Shown: positions 41,819 to 49,313 of the stretch, one piece after another | How positions within the stretch are numbered: the first letter of the stretch is position 1 | Layout of the letters: every line of letters begins with the position of its first letter | Assembly (NCBI RefSeq): GCF_004000925.1 | Contig: NZ_BIME01000009.1 | Location: 1 to 64,000, forward strand | Reading direction: 5' to 3' | Source: Paenibacillus illinoisensis NBRC 15959 | GTDB lineage: Bacteria; Bacillota; Bacilli; Paenibacillales; Paenibacillaceae | DNA: 64,000 bases | Translations under genes and position numbers: made by a program | Notes under the pieces: generated by a model | Seen by the model: only the letters and a program-made list of their open reading frames with translations | What the model was told of the DNA's origin: nothing | Databases searched by the model: none

Positions 41819-42928
41819 CTATATAACTCTTGGAAGGTGAAACGTAATGCTTGTACCCTCACCCGGCTCAGATGATAACGTCAGCGTTCCTCCTGCTCCA
41901 CGAGCACGTTCTTCCATACTGAACAGTCCCACGCCCTGACCTGCCGTTTGTACATTGAATCCGGCACCTTGGTCTGAAATAGTTACGACTGTGCCCTCCT
42001 GGGAATCTTCCACCCTTACCTGTGCTTCGGCTACATCGGCATACTTGGCGACATTGGTAAGTGCCTCCTGGATAATCCGGTACATGGCGATCTCCCGATT
42101 CATCTCCAGCCGTCTGCGCAGGTTGCATTCCAGATCGACTTCGATACCGTAGTGGCGGGTATAGTTTTCAATGTAAGTCCGAATGGCCGGAACGACACCC
42201 AGATCATCCAGTACAGAAGGTCTGAGTTCCCAGGCCATGCCACGGACTTCTTCCATAATACCCGTGACTTGCTTACGCAGCGCTTCCACACCGGAATGAG
42301 GCTTGTCAGCCTGCAGCTGATCTATCTGAATCACGAGCGAGAAGAGACTCTGTCCGATTCCGTCATGCAGCTCACGCGAAATCCGGCGGCGCTCCTCCTC
42401 CTGAATGTTCATGACCTGGGTCATCATCGTCTGCAATTCAGCTTCGACCCGTTTCAGCTTCGTCACTTCGCTGCGTACTGCCAGGTATTGATATGGTTCT
42501 CCGTCATTGTCGAGAAAAGGTACAATCGTTGTATTCACCCAGTAGTGGCTGCCATCCTTCGCACGGTTACGAATCTCTCCGTTCCATACTCGCCCTGAAG
42601 AGATGGTTTCCCAAAGGGTCTTCATGAACGTTTTACCGTGGTATCCCGAATTGATAATCCGGTGGTCCTGACCAATCAATTCTTCGCGGTCATATTGTGA
42701 AATTTCGCAGAATTTATCGTTCACATACTGTATCTTCCCTTTACGATCCGTGAGGGCAACGATGGAGGATTCATCCAATGCAAACTTCAGATCGCTTAGC
42801 TGATGCAGTGAACCTTTCAGCCTGCTGCGGAATTCATCATCGGTGATATGATTGTCCAGTTCATCCAGCAGCTGCAGTACAGGCTGCTCCGCCAGTCCGC
42901 TAAGTCTGTTCTCACGTGCGCTACTCAA
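41819..42928 (-). CDS. PAS-domain sensor histidine kinase (HisKA_3/NarX-like)
   Basis: 369 residues, cytoplasmic, no membrane segment. A PAS/PAC domain (about 50-165, VALTDRKGKIQYVNDKFCEI through YQYLAVRSEVT) precedes a short coiled region, a HisKA_3 dimerisation domain with the phospho-acceptor His in RRISRELHDGIGQSL and a HATPase_c domain (EALTNVAKYADV, DQGAGF, GLFSMEERA). The layout resembles NreB, the oxygen-sensing kinase of staphylococci, but the four-Cys iron-sulphur motif is absent: only two isolated Cys are found. The TTG start overlaps the response regulator's end by eight bases. Confidence 0.88.
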   Translation of the reverse strand: MSSARENRLSGLAEQPVLQLLDELDNHITDDEFRSRLKGSLHQLSDLKFALDESSIVALTDRKGKIQYVNDKFCEISQYDREELIGQDHRIINSGYHGKTFMKTLWETISSGRVWNGEIRNRAKDGSHYWVNTTIVPFLDNDGEPYQYLAVRSEVTKLKRVEAELQTMMTQVMNIQEEERRRISRELHDGIGQSLFSLVIQIDQLQADKPHSGVEALRKQVTGIMEEVRGMAWELRPSVLDDLGVVPAIRTYIENYTRHYGIEVDLECNLRRRLEMNREIAMYRIIQEALTNVAKYADVAEAQVRVEDSQEGTVVTISDQGAGFNVQTAGQGVGLFSMEERARGAGGTLTLSSEPGEGTSITFHLPRVI

Positions 42929-43571
42929 AGTTTAGCAACCCCTTTTTCATGGCAAACTTGACGAGTTCAGGTCTGGTCCGCAGGCCCAGCTTATCCATGA
43001 GATTGCTTTTATGGGATTCGACCGTTTTGACGCTGATGACCAGGTGCTCGGCAATTTCCTTGTTGGCATAACCCTTGGCAATCCAGGACAATATCTCTTT
43101 CTCCCGTTCGGAAAGTGTGTCATACGGCCCGGCGTTTTCCTGTTTGGATTTGTCCAGGTATTCACTCATCAGCCGTTTGGTGGCACTGGGATACAGATAC
43201 GCACTGCCCTCTGCTACAGAGCGAATGGCTGCCAGCAGTTCCTCATGCGGCGTGCTTTTGAGAATATACCCTGAAGCTCCGGCATGGATTGCACGGAATA
43301 GATACTCTTCATCATCATGCATGGTCAAAATTAAAATGGCCACGTCAGGCATCAACTTTTTCAATTCTGCAGTGGCGGTTAGCCCGTCCTTGCCTGGCGG
43401 CATGCTGAAATCCATCAATACCACATCCGGTTTCAATTCCTGTGCCTTGGCAATGGCCTCTTCACCATCTGCTGCATCCCCCACGATCCGGATATCATTC
43501 TTGCCATCGAGCAGGGCGATCAGCCCGGAACGCACAACAACATGATCATCCACAACCAATAGTTGAATCAC
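42921..43571 (-). CDS. NarL/FixJ-type response regulator (NreC-like)
   Basis: 216 residues. Receiver domain (about 1-120) with acidic VVDDH, phospho-Asp in VVLMDFSMPPG, Thr in ILTMHDD and Lys in YILKSTPHEE, then a LuxR-type helix-turn-helix (about 150-210, TLSEREKEILSWIAKGYANK, KTVESHKSNLMDKLG). It is phosphorylated by the co-encoded kinase. The GTG at 43571 was chosen because GGGGGAA lies seven bases upstream; the frame is open 19 codons further. Candidate binding sites are the TTCAGGKAAT repeats in the upstream intergenic region. Confidence 0.92.
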   Translation of the reverse strand: MIQLLVVDDHVVVRSGLIALLDGKNDIRIVGDAADGEEAIAKAQELKPDVVLMDFSMPPGKDGLTATAELKKLMPDVAILILTMHDDEEYLFRAIHAGASGYILKSTPHEELLAAIRSVAEGSAYLYPSATKRLMSEYLDKSKQENAGPYDTLSEREKEILSWIAKGYANKEIAEHLVISVKTVESHKSNLMDKLGLRTRPELVKFAMKKGLLNFE

Positions 43572-43636
43572 TATATATTCCCCCTGTCCGCTTCTTGGTC
43601 CTGTCTTCATGATACCAAAAAAAGCCACCCAGAGCT

Positions 43637-44113
43637 TTAATCTCTGAATAGCTTTTCTTCATGGCTTACGCGGGGCCTGCTTATCTGTGAATGGCTCGCT
43701 GCAGCTGCTCTGGCCGCCAGCTCTGCTTCCCTGACCGTGTTCGGTGAGAACGTACATGGCTGCCTGCTGCCAACAAGCAGCACGGCACCGGGGATGCTGC
43801 TCTCCAGGAAAACAGGGACGGCGATGGCGCATAACAGCCGCTCTGCGATCATCAACGGACAACGGCCAGGTGTACTGGCATTTGTGGTACTTTCATCCGA
43901 CAGGGACGTGCGGCCTGTCCGTAGAGCAGTGCCCACAAGATCTTGTCCGGGACGCATCTCCATCCGTGTAACGCGATCATTGGTTGCGCCGGAAGTGTAC
44001 TTCCAGCGCAGCATGGACCCCGAGAGATAGGCCAGTCCGCAAAAATCGGTGGATGTGTTCAGGCGCAGATTATTGATCATCTCCTGAATGCCGGAAGGGA
44101 GTTCATCGTGCAT
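43637..44113 (-). CDS. GAF-domain protein (NreA-like)
   Basis: 158 residues, essentially one GAF domain: CGLAYLSGSMLRWKYTSGAT, RPGQDLVGTALRTGRT, and AIAVPVFLESSIPGAVLLVGS. Placed before a NarL-type regulator and a soluble PAS kinase, it corresponds to NreA, which binds nitrate and modulates NreB in staphylococci. Ligand binding here is unproven. The ATG at 44113 lies ten bases after AAGGA; the GTG at 44122 is only one base from that site. First gene of the three-gene operon, divergent from fnr. Confidence 0.78.
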   Translation of the reverse strand: MHDELPSGIQEMINNLRLNTSTDFCGLAYLSGSMLRWKYTSGATNDRVTRMEMRPGQDLVGTALRTGRTSLSDESTTNASTPGRCPLMIAERLLCAIAVPVFLESSIPGAVLLVGSRQPCTFSPNTVREAELAARAAAASHSQISRPRVSHEEKLFRD

Positions 44114-44249
44114 GAGAGACACTTCCTTTTTGGAATTACACCATTAGATTAGACCTGGTGACATAGATATGTTTAACCTTTGACCAAGGTGTCCTGAAAT
44201 ATAAGTTTATACGGTAGTTCTATTGTAGTCCCATTCGTCTGAGTTGTAA

Positions 44250-44423
44250 TTCAGGGAATCCCCCTATTTCGGTTCTGCAAAATACTGATCTTGGTTAACG
44301 TAAGGCCTCAATCCGTATATAGCAAGAACTTTACCATATAACAACATGCGTATGACTTCATAGGATGTGACTTTTCTCACAGCAAATTCAGGGAATTTCT
44401 CAGCCAGGTTCAGGTAATCCCCC
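44250..44423. repeat. Threefold TTCAGGKAAT repeat in the nre/fnr intergenic region
   Basis: Three direct copies in the same orientation: TTCAGGGAATCCCCC (44250-44264), TTCAGGGAATTTCTC (44387-44401) and TTCAGGTAATCCCCC (44409-44423). The first continues to CTA, giving CAGGG-N5-CCCTA, close to the AGGG/CCCT inverted pattern reported for NreC sites. They flank the Fnr box and may bind the response regulator. Confidence 0.5.
44366..44381. promoter_or_regulatory. Fnr box
   Basis: TGTGA-CTTTTC-TCACA is a perfect copy of the Bacillus Fnr consensus TGTGA-N6-TCACA. It lies between the divergent GAF/NarL/kinase operon and the Fnr-like gene, so it could activate either or give autoregulation. Confidence 0.7.
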
Positions 44424-44488
44424 GATAACGTTCACGCCGGTTTCGCGATAAGATAGATTCATAAGGAAACACGAGGGGGACGAAAGTG

Positions 44489-45262
44489 ATGGGTACGATA
44501 TTTACAGAAAGAACAACCCAAGCGACAGAACGTAAAACGGAGGGAAGCAAAATGACACGAGAGACAGGTGGAATACTTTCGTTCGTAACAGCTGAACAGT
44601 GGGCCTGGATTGAGGAAAAAATGCAGCCCAAACGGGTGAAGTCGGGGTATAGTCTCTTTCTGGAAGGCGATGAAGCCGGATATCTGTACTACATTCGTTC
44701 GGGACGCGTGAAAATGACCAAATCGACGGAAGATGGCAAGGAAATCATTTTGTCGATTCAGCAAAAAGGGGACCTAATCGGGGAATTTGGTGGCATTGGC
44801 GGCCAGAATCACAGCTACAGTGCAGAGATGACGGAGAAAGGCGAACTCGCGATCATCTCGCTCAGTGATCTGGAAAGCGTGCTTAGCAAACATGGGGACC
44901 TTGCCTTGAAATTCCTGCAATGGATGGCACTTTCACAGCGGATTACCCAATCGCGTTTCCGGGATCTGCTGCTCTATGGCAAGGCTGGGGCTTTGGCTTC
45001 GACACTGATCCGTGCCAGCAACTCGTATGGCAAAATCACTCCTGAGGGGATCGTACTTGAGATGAAGCTGAACCATACGGAGCTTGCGGAGATGATTGGA
45101 GCTACTCGGGAGAGTGTTACACGGATGCTGGGGGCCTGGAAAGAACAAGGAACACTGGACACACTGGATGGCAAACTGATGATTCGCGATCTAGCCGCAT
45201 TGCGCTGCATGTGTGGGTGTCCTACGTTCCCGAGCTGTCCAGCAGAGTTATGTCGCCTTTAG
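44489..45262 (+). CDS. fnr: Crp/Fnr-family regulator with C-terminal cysteine cluster (Fnr-like)
   Basis: 257 residues from this start, 236 from the in-frame ATG at 44552. A cyclic-nucleotide-binding-like sensor domain (FLEGDEAGYLYYIRSGRVKM, GDLIGEFGGIGG) is followed by a winged helix with the recognition helix LAEMIGATRESVTRMLG. The C-terminus CMCGCPTFPSCPAELC is Cys-rich, as in Bacillus Fnr, where C-terminal cysteines hold the oxygen-sensitive [4Fe-4S] cluster. Both ATGs have a strong site (GAGGGGGA and GGAGGG); the shorter form has the usual Fnr length. It probably activates anaerobic genes and may bind the box upstream. Confidence 0.85.
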   Translation: MGTIFTERTTQATERKTEGSKMTRETGGILSFVTAEQWAWIEEKMQPKRVKSGYSLFLEGDEAGYLYYIRSGRVKMTKSTEDGKEIILSIQQKGDLIGEFGGIGGQNHSYSAEMTEKGELAIISLSDLESVLSKHGDLALKFLQWMALSQRITQSRFRDLLLYGKAGALASTLIRASNSYGKITPEGIVLEMKLNHTELAEMIGATRESVTRMLGAWKEQGTLDTLDGKLMIRDLAALRCMCGCPTFPSCPAELCRL

Positions 45263-45324
45263 TCTCACCATAGTCATGGATCACAGATCAATCTTCACTG
45301 GCGATTGGGGTCGTTACGGAGATG

Positions 45325-45363
45325 AAAAAAGCTGATATCGGTATTAACCGATATCAGCTTTTT
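45325..45363. terminator. Bidirectional terminator overlapping the acetyltransferase stop
   Basis: AAAAAGCTGATATCGG pairs perfectly with CCGATATCAGCTTTTT around TATTAA. The acetyltransferase stop codon (45344-45346) lies in the loop, so its last codons form one arm of the hairpin. Confidence 0.88.
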
Positions 45364-45892
45364 CGAGTTGAGCATATTCCCTGGCGAGGATCGAATAGAC
45401 CAACGAATCGTGAAATGCTCCCTTGTAAAACCAATGCTCCCGCATCAGGCCTTCGTACTCCATGCCGATCTTCTGCATGACTCGCTCCGAAGCCTTGTTA
45501 TTCGGCCGGCATTTGGCGTAGATCCGATGTACACCGAGGGTGTTGAAGCCCAAACCCAGCAGCGCCTGGCTTGCCTCAGCGGCATAGCCTCTTCCCTGAT
45601 ACTGTGGATTCATCACATAACCCATCTCCGCATTGGTGCCCTCCGTGTATATGCCAACGCTGCCAACCAGTGTTCCATCTGTTTTCAGGCAGACAGCAAG
45701 ATCGAATTGGGATCTAGGCTGTTCCTGTTGCGCTTGCAGAACCTGTTCGATGTACGCAGTTGTATCCTGTTCCGTGTTGGGTCCCCATGCTGTGTACTGG
45801 GTTACTTCAGGTGAAATGGTGTACGTATGTATACTTTCCCAGTCGTCTACGCCAATCTCTCGTAAAATCAGTCGTTCTGTCTCTGCTAACAT
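45344..45892 (-). CDS. GNAT acetyltransferase (RimJ/RimL type)
   Basis: 182 residues. The acetyl-CoA motif QYQGRGYAAEASQALLGLGF is typical of the GNAT fold, preceded by LAETERLILREI and followed by HRIYAKCRPNNKASERVMQK and GMEYEGLMREHWF, all signatures of the RimJ/RimL N-acetyltransferase group. These acetylate protein N-termini or small amines; the substrate is unknown. The ATG at 45892 lies eight bases after AAGGGAG; a GTG nine bases earlier overlaps that site. Confidence 0.88.
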   Translation of the reverse strand: MLAETERLILREIGVDDWESIHTYTISPEVTQYTAWGPNTEQDTTAYIEQVLQAQQEQPRSQFDLAVCLKTDGTLVGSVGIYTEGTNAEMGYVMNPQYQGRGYAAEASQALLGLGFNTLGVHRIYAKCRPNNKASERVMQKIGMEYEGLMREHWFYKGAFHDSLVYSILAREYAQLEKADIG

Positions 45893-45952
45893 GTCGTTCA
45901 CTCCCTTGGGCGATAATTAAGTTCATTTTACCTGTATCGAGTGGATTATTAA

Positions 45953-46004
45953 AACAAAAAATAACTCATGAAGCAGATTCAGATCTGAATCCCTCATGAG
46001 TTAT
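45953..46004 (-). terminator. Terminator of the small Fur-box gene
   Basis: On the minus strand ATAACTCATGA pairs with TCATGAGTTAT, with an inner ATTCAGATCTGAAT palindrome, followed by TTTTTTG. Confidence 0.7.
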
Positions 46005-46014
46005 CGAAAAGGTG

Positions 46015-46170
46015 TTATTGTGGTTGTTTGCATGGAACCGATGGATAAGTATAAGCCAATTTGCGGACGATTTCCTTCTGCCACTTCGTATCACCCAAGG
46101 TGATGGCCAGGTTCAGAAGATCCAGATAATCGTCAAGCTGCAGTGAAGTCTTTTGCAGTGTTGTATTCAT
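46015..46170 (-). CDS. Small protein (51 aa) downstream of a Fur box
   Basis: An open frame of 51 codons: MNTTLQKTSLQLDDYLDLLN at the start, then a mixed helix (TKWQKEIVRKLAYTY) and a tail SVPCKQPQ. Predicted helical and soluble, amphipathic, no signal. AAAGGGG lies about 12 bases before the ATG. It has its own terminator and a perfect Fur box 79 bases upstream of the start, so a gene repressed by iron is likely, in the manner of the small Fbp proteins of B. subtilis, although no sequence similarity to them is evident. Function unknown; it could work with a regulatory RNA or a metalloprotein. Confidence 0.65.
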   Translation of the reverse strand: MNTTLQKTSLQLDDYLDLLNLAITLGDTKWQKEIVRKLAYTYPSVPCKQPQ

Positions 46171-46248
46171 TTGATGTTCGTTCCCCTTTAGCTATATGAT
46201 CGATAATTCATGTAAAGTTCAATTGTGAGTAAGAGACAACCTCAAGAA

Positions 46249-46263
46249 TGATAATCATTATCA
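46249..46263. promoter_or_regulatory. Fur box
   Basis: TGATAAT-C-ATTATCA is a perfect 7-1-7 Fur site as defined in Bacillus. It lies upstream of the 51-residue protein gene and downstream of the convergently placed end of the 98-residue membrane protein gene (same strand), so the small gene is its likely target. Confidence 0.8.
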
Positions 46264-46317
46264 CGTATACATGTATTATGCTACGAACACAGCGAAAATG
46301 CAACGTTGAGAAACAGA

Positions 46318-46614
46318 TTAACCATTATTTTTTTTCGAAAAAAGACTTATCCATAACAGAAACGGAATGTATGCGCCCAAATAAGCCGACGGATAGAGGA
46401 ACCAGCCATTCAGCAGAAAATGATGAATTTCGGTTGTAAATGTAGTCATATGTGCATTTGTGGCATACACATCTCCGGCGATGACCGTGGCAGCACTATA
46501 GAAACATATAAGAGCCAGGGCATGAAATAACTTTATGAACGTTCGGGAACGAAGAGCTAGAAAGACCATCACGAGTGGGACAATGATTAGAAGCAGCAAA
46601 AATAGAAATCTCAT
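46318..46614 (-). CDS. Small membrane protein of unknown function
   Basis: 98 residues. Two or three membrane segments are visible: RFLFLLLLIIVPLVMVFLAL at the N-terminus, LFHALALICFYSAATVIAG, and YPSAYLGAYIPFLLWISLF near the C-terminus, with a basic tail. AAGGAG lies ten bases before the ATG. I do not recognise a family. It is followed on the same strand by the Fur-box small gene but after a 148-base gap, so probably not co-transcribed. Confidence 0.6.
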   Translation of the reverse strand: MRFLFLLLLIIVPLVMVFLALRSRTFIKLFHALALICFYSAATVIAGDVYATNAHMTTFTTEIHHFLLNGWFLYPSAYLGAYIPFLLWISLFSKKNNG

Positions 46615-46782
46615 GGTACATGTTCTCCTTTATCATGCTTTTGGTAAACAGTATGGGCAGTTGCGCAACGGAGCAAACTTTTTTCAAAAATTTTACATAA
46701 ACAAAGAGGAATTCATCATGTGAAGGACTAAATTAAAGTGGACAACCCATTAAAAGGTAAATCCGAGGAGGAGAAGGAGAAC

Positions 46783-48354
46783 ATGAAGAAGGCGTTATGG
46801 CAGCACTGGATCGGAGCATTCCTAATTTTCATTCTGACGGCAACAGCACTGCTGGGGCCAGGTTCACAGGGTCCGGCACAGGCTGCGGCAGCACCGCTTA
46901 CTGTATCGCAGGCTATAGCTGCTCAGAGTGGTGGAGGAACGGCGACAGTAGAGGGTTATATTGTTGGACATGCTACCGGCTCACTTACAGCCAAGTTTAC
47001 ATCTCCTTACGCCAATGATTTTAACTTCCTGATTGCGGATTCTCCGTCAGAGAAGGCCAACGCAAAATTGCTGGACGTACAAGTTTCCTCTTCATTCCGC
47101 TCACAGTATGGACTTGCTTCCAATCCGAGCCTTGTAGGCAAAAAGGTCATCGTAACCGGAACACTTGGTGCATACAACAGCTATGCAGGACTCAAAAACC
47201 CAACCTCAATTACTCTCTCTAACGGAACAACCAATCCTGACCCAGAACCGGGCCCAGGGACGACACTGCCTGATGGTACAGGCAAGAAGGTTTTGTTCGA
47301 TAATACCCATGCCCAAACAGCTGGGGCAGCGGACTGGATCATTGATGGGGCATTTTCAGACTTCGCGAACGGGCTTAGAAACGCAGGCTTTGCCGTAGAT
47401 CAGCTTGAGCGCAGCATCCCGTATACTTTTGGTGAGCAGGCCATCACCTACAATGCATTAAAAGATTATGATGTCTTCGTCATTGGCGAAGCCAACGTGC
47501 CGTTTAAAGCAACGGAGCAGGCTGCCCTGCTGCAATACGTACAGAACGGTGGCAGCGTCTTTTTCATCTCCGATCACTATAATGCAGACCGAAACAAAAA
47601 CCGCTGGGATTCCTCCGAGGTGTTTAATGGATACCGCCGTGGAGCGTTCCTGAACCCGGCCAAAGGCATGTCCTCGGCAGAAGCCGAGTCTCCAGCGATG
47701 CAGGGAGTTACGAGCTCTGACTGGCTGGCAAGCAACTTCGGCATCCGTTTCCGCTACAATGCACTGGGTGACGTCAATGCCACCGATATTGTGGCTCCAT
47801 CACAGTCATTTGGAATTACAAGTGGTGTAAATGCGGTGGCGATGCATGCCGGATCTACCTTGGCCATCATTGATCCGAACAAAGCCAAGGGATTGGTTTA
47901 TGTGCCAAGCGGTGTATCCAAATGGGGCAGCGCCGTGGATCAGGGCGTGTACAATGGCGGCGGGCGTGCCGAAGGCGCATATGCAGCCATTGCCAAGGTA
48001 GGTGCAGGCAAAGCAGCATTTATCGGCGATTCCTCACCGGTGGAAGATGCGACTCCGAAATATTTGCGAGAAGAAACGGGAGCCTCTAAGAAAACCTATG
48101 ACGGATTCAAGGAAGTGAACGATGGCACGTTTCTGGTCAACACCGTAAAATGGCTTGCGGTAAAAGAAAGCTATACGAGTCTGTCGCAGGTATCTGGCCT
48201 GACATTGGACACACCGACGAGCCTGCTTGCCATAGAGACTCCGGCTAACTCCACAGAACCTCAGCTTGAGCCATGGGCTGCTCCGGCTGCAGGATATAAA
48301 TGGTACGATCCAACGACGTTCAAGAATGGTTCTTATGGCGCCGTTACACCTTAA
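46783..48354 (+). CDS. Secreted protein with YhcR-type OB fold and GATase1-like domain
   Basis: About 523 residues. A signal peptide (MKKALWQHWIGAFLIFILTA to an AAAA region) is followed by an OB-fold domain (about 38-150, LTVSQAIAAQSGGGTATVEG, VGKKVIVTGTLGAY) like those in secreted Bacillus nucleases such as YhcR. After a Pro/Gly linker, a class I glutamine-amidotransferase-like Rossmann domain runs to the C-terminus (VLFDNTHAQTAGAADW, YDVFVIGEANVPF, VFFISDHYNAD, AAFIGDSSPVEDATP). The catalytic Cys of amidotransferases is not seen, so a binding or unknown role is likely. The ATG at 46783 gives a canonical signal; the GTG at 46738 would add a charged tail. Confidence 0.75.
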   Translation: MKKALWQHWIGAFLIFILTATALLGPGSQGPAQAAAAPLTVSQAIAAQSGGGTATVEGYIVGHATGSLTAKFTSPYANDFNFLIADSPSEKANAKLLDVQVSSSFRSQYGLASNPSLVGKKVIVTGTLGAYNSYAGLKNPTSITLSNGTTNPDPEPGPGTTLPDGTGKKVLFDNTHAQTAGAADWIIDGAFSDFANGLRNAGFAVDQLERSIPYTFGEQAITYNALKDYDVFVIGEANVPFKATEQAALLQYVQNGGSVFFISDHYNADRNKNRWDSSEVFNGYRRGAFLNPAKGMSSAEAESPAMQGVTSSDWLASNFGIRFRYNALGDVNATDIVAPSQSFGITSGVNAVAMHAGSTLAIIDPNKAKGLVYVPSGVSKWGSAVDQGVYNGGGRAEGAYAAIAKVGAGKAAFIGDSSPVEDATPKYLREETGASKKTYDGFKEVNDGTFLVNTVKWLAVKESYTSLSQVSGLTLDTPTSLLAIETPANSTEPQLEPWAAPAAGYKWYDPTTFKNGSYGAVTP

Positions 48355-48387
48355 GGTAGAATCTTAGTAGCTGCTTACCTGTACTGA

Positions 48388-48425
48388 AGCCTGTTTGTGA
48401 CGTTAACGTTGCAAACAGGCTTTTC
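48388..48425 (+). terminator. Terminator after the OB-fold protein gene
   Basis: AGCCTGTTTG pairs with CAAACAGGCT, followed by TTTT. Confidence 0.8.
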
Positions 48426-48533
48426 CTGATTGCTGAAACAGGGCAAGGATGCGACTTGTATAAATGAATCGTACCGCGGGAAACGTATAGGTTAACTATG
48501 TTGGCATCAATCCAGAAGGAGAGGCGGTAAATA

Positions 48534-49160
48534 ATGACACGGCAAGCAGACTGTGACAGTTCGTCCATGAGACAGAGGCTAAAGGAAGATTTGCATCGTG
48601 TAGCGGATCGAATGAATCGGACGTTATCTCGTTTTGACAATGACAGTGTCTGTCTGCTCGCACAATTCGCTGAGATTCGTACCGAGATCAAGCAGATTGA
48701 GGTGCTCGCCTCTTCCTTTTATCTGGATTGTTACCTTTCTCCCTTCACCGAAAAATTTGCTGAGCTTACGGCAAGCGTACAGCATCTGTCCGATCGCAGA
48801 TATGGTGCTCTTATCGTCATTGAACGTGAAATCCCTCTGGAACCTATCATTCATTCGGGTATTGCTGTGGATGCACGAGTGACCCATGCGCTGCTTGAAT
48901 CCTTGTTTATCCCCGGTGCACCACTGCATGACGGGGCAGTTCTGATCCGCGGCAACCAGATCGTCTCCGCAGGCAATGTGCTCCCACTGTCCCAGGCTGC
49001 AGCCGGGGAACGTAAAATGGGAACACGTCACCGTGCTGCACTGGGGCTAAGTGAACTGACAGATGCCGTTGTACTGGTTGTTTCCGAAGAAACGGGACAA
49101 GCATCTTTTGCCGTAGACGGGGATTTGCATCCCATTAATGTCGTTGAGACCATTCATTAA
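48534..49160 (+). CDS. cdaS: Sporulation-type diadenylate cyclase CdaS
   Basis: 208 residues. CdaS makes cyclic di-AMP from two ATP during sporulation in Bacillus. The DAC (DisA_N) domain covers about 85-205 with the catalytic motifs PLHDGAVLI (DGA) and GTRHRAALG (RHR). The N-terminal 75 residues are two helices with no membrane segment, matching the autoinhibitory region that separates soluble CdaS from membrane-bound CdaA. Good AAGGAGAGG site. Monocistronic, between a terminator and the leucine dehydrogenase gene. Confidence 0.92.
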   Translation: MTRQADCDSSSMRQRLKEDLHRVADRMNRTLSRFDNDSVCLLAQFAEIRTEIKQIEVLASSFYLDCYLSPFTEKFAELTASVQHLSDRRYGALIVIEREIPLEPIIHSGIAVDARVTHALLESLFIPGAPLHDGAVLIRGNQIVSAGNVLPLSQAAAGERKMGTRHRAALGLSELTDAVVLVVSEETGQASFAVDGDLHPINVVETIH

Positions 49161-49313
49161 CGATAGGCGATAGGAGGCTTCCTAGCTTCGTTTTCGTCTT
49201 ACATAGTGATGTGATTTTGCACATTCTGAGCTTATCTAGGTACAATAGAGGATGGCAAAGATACAGAAGCCTTGTGAATTACTCGCAAAAATGGTTGGAG
49301 GAGACGGTTAAAC

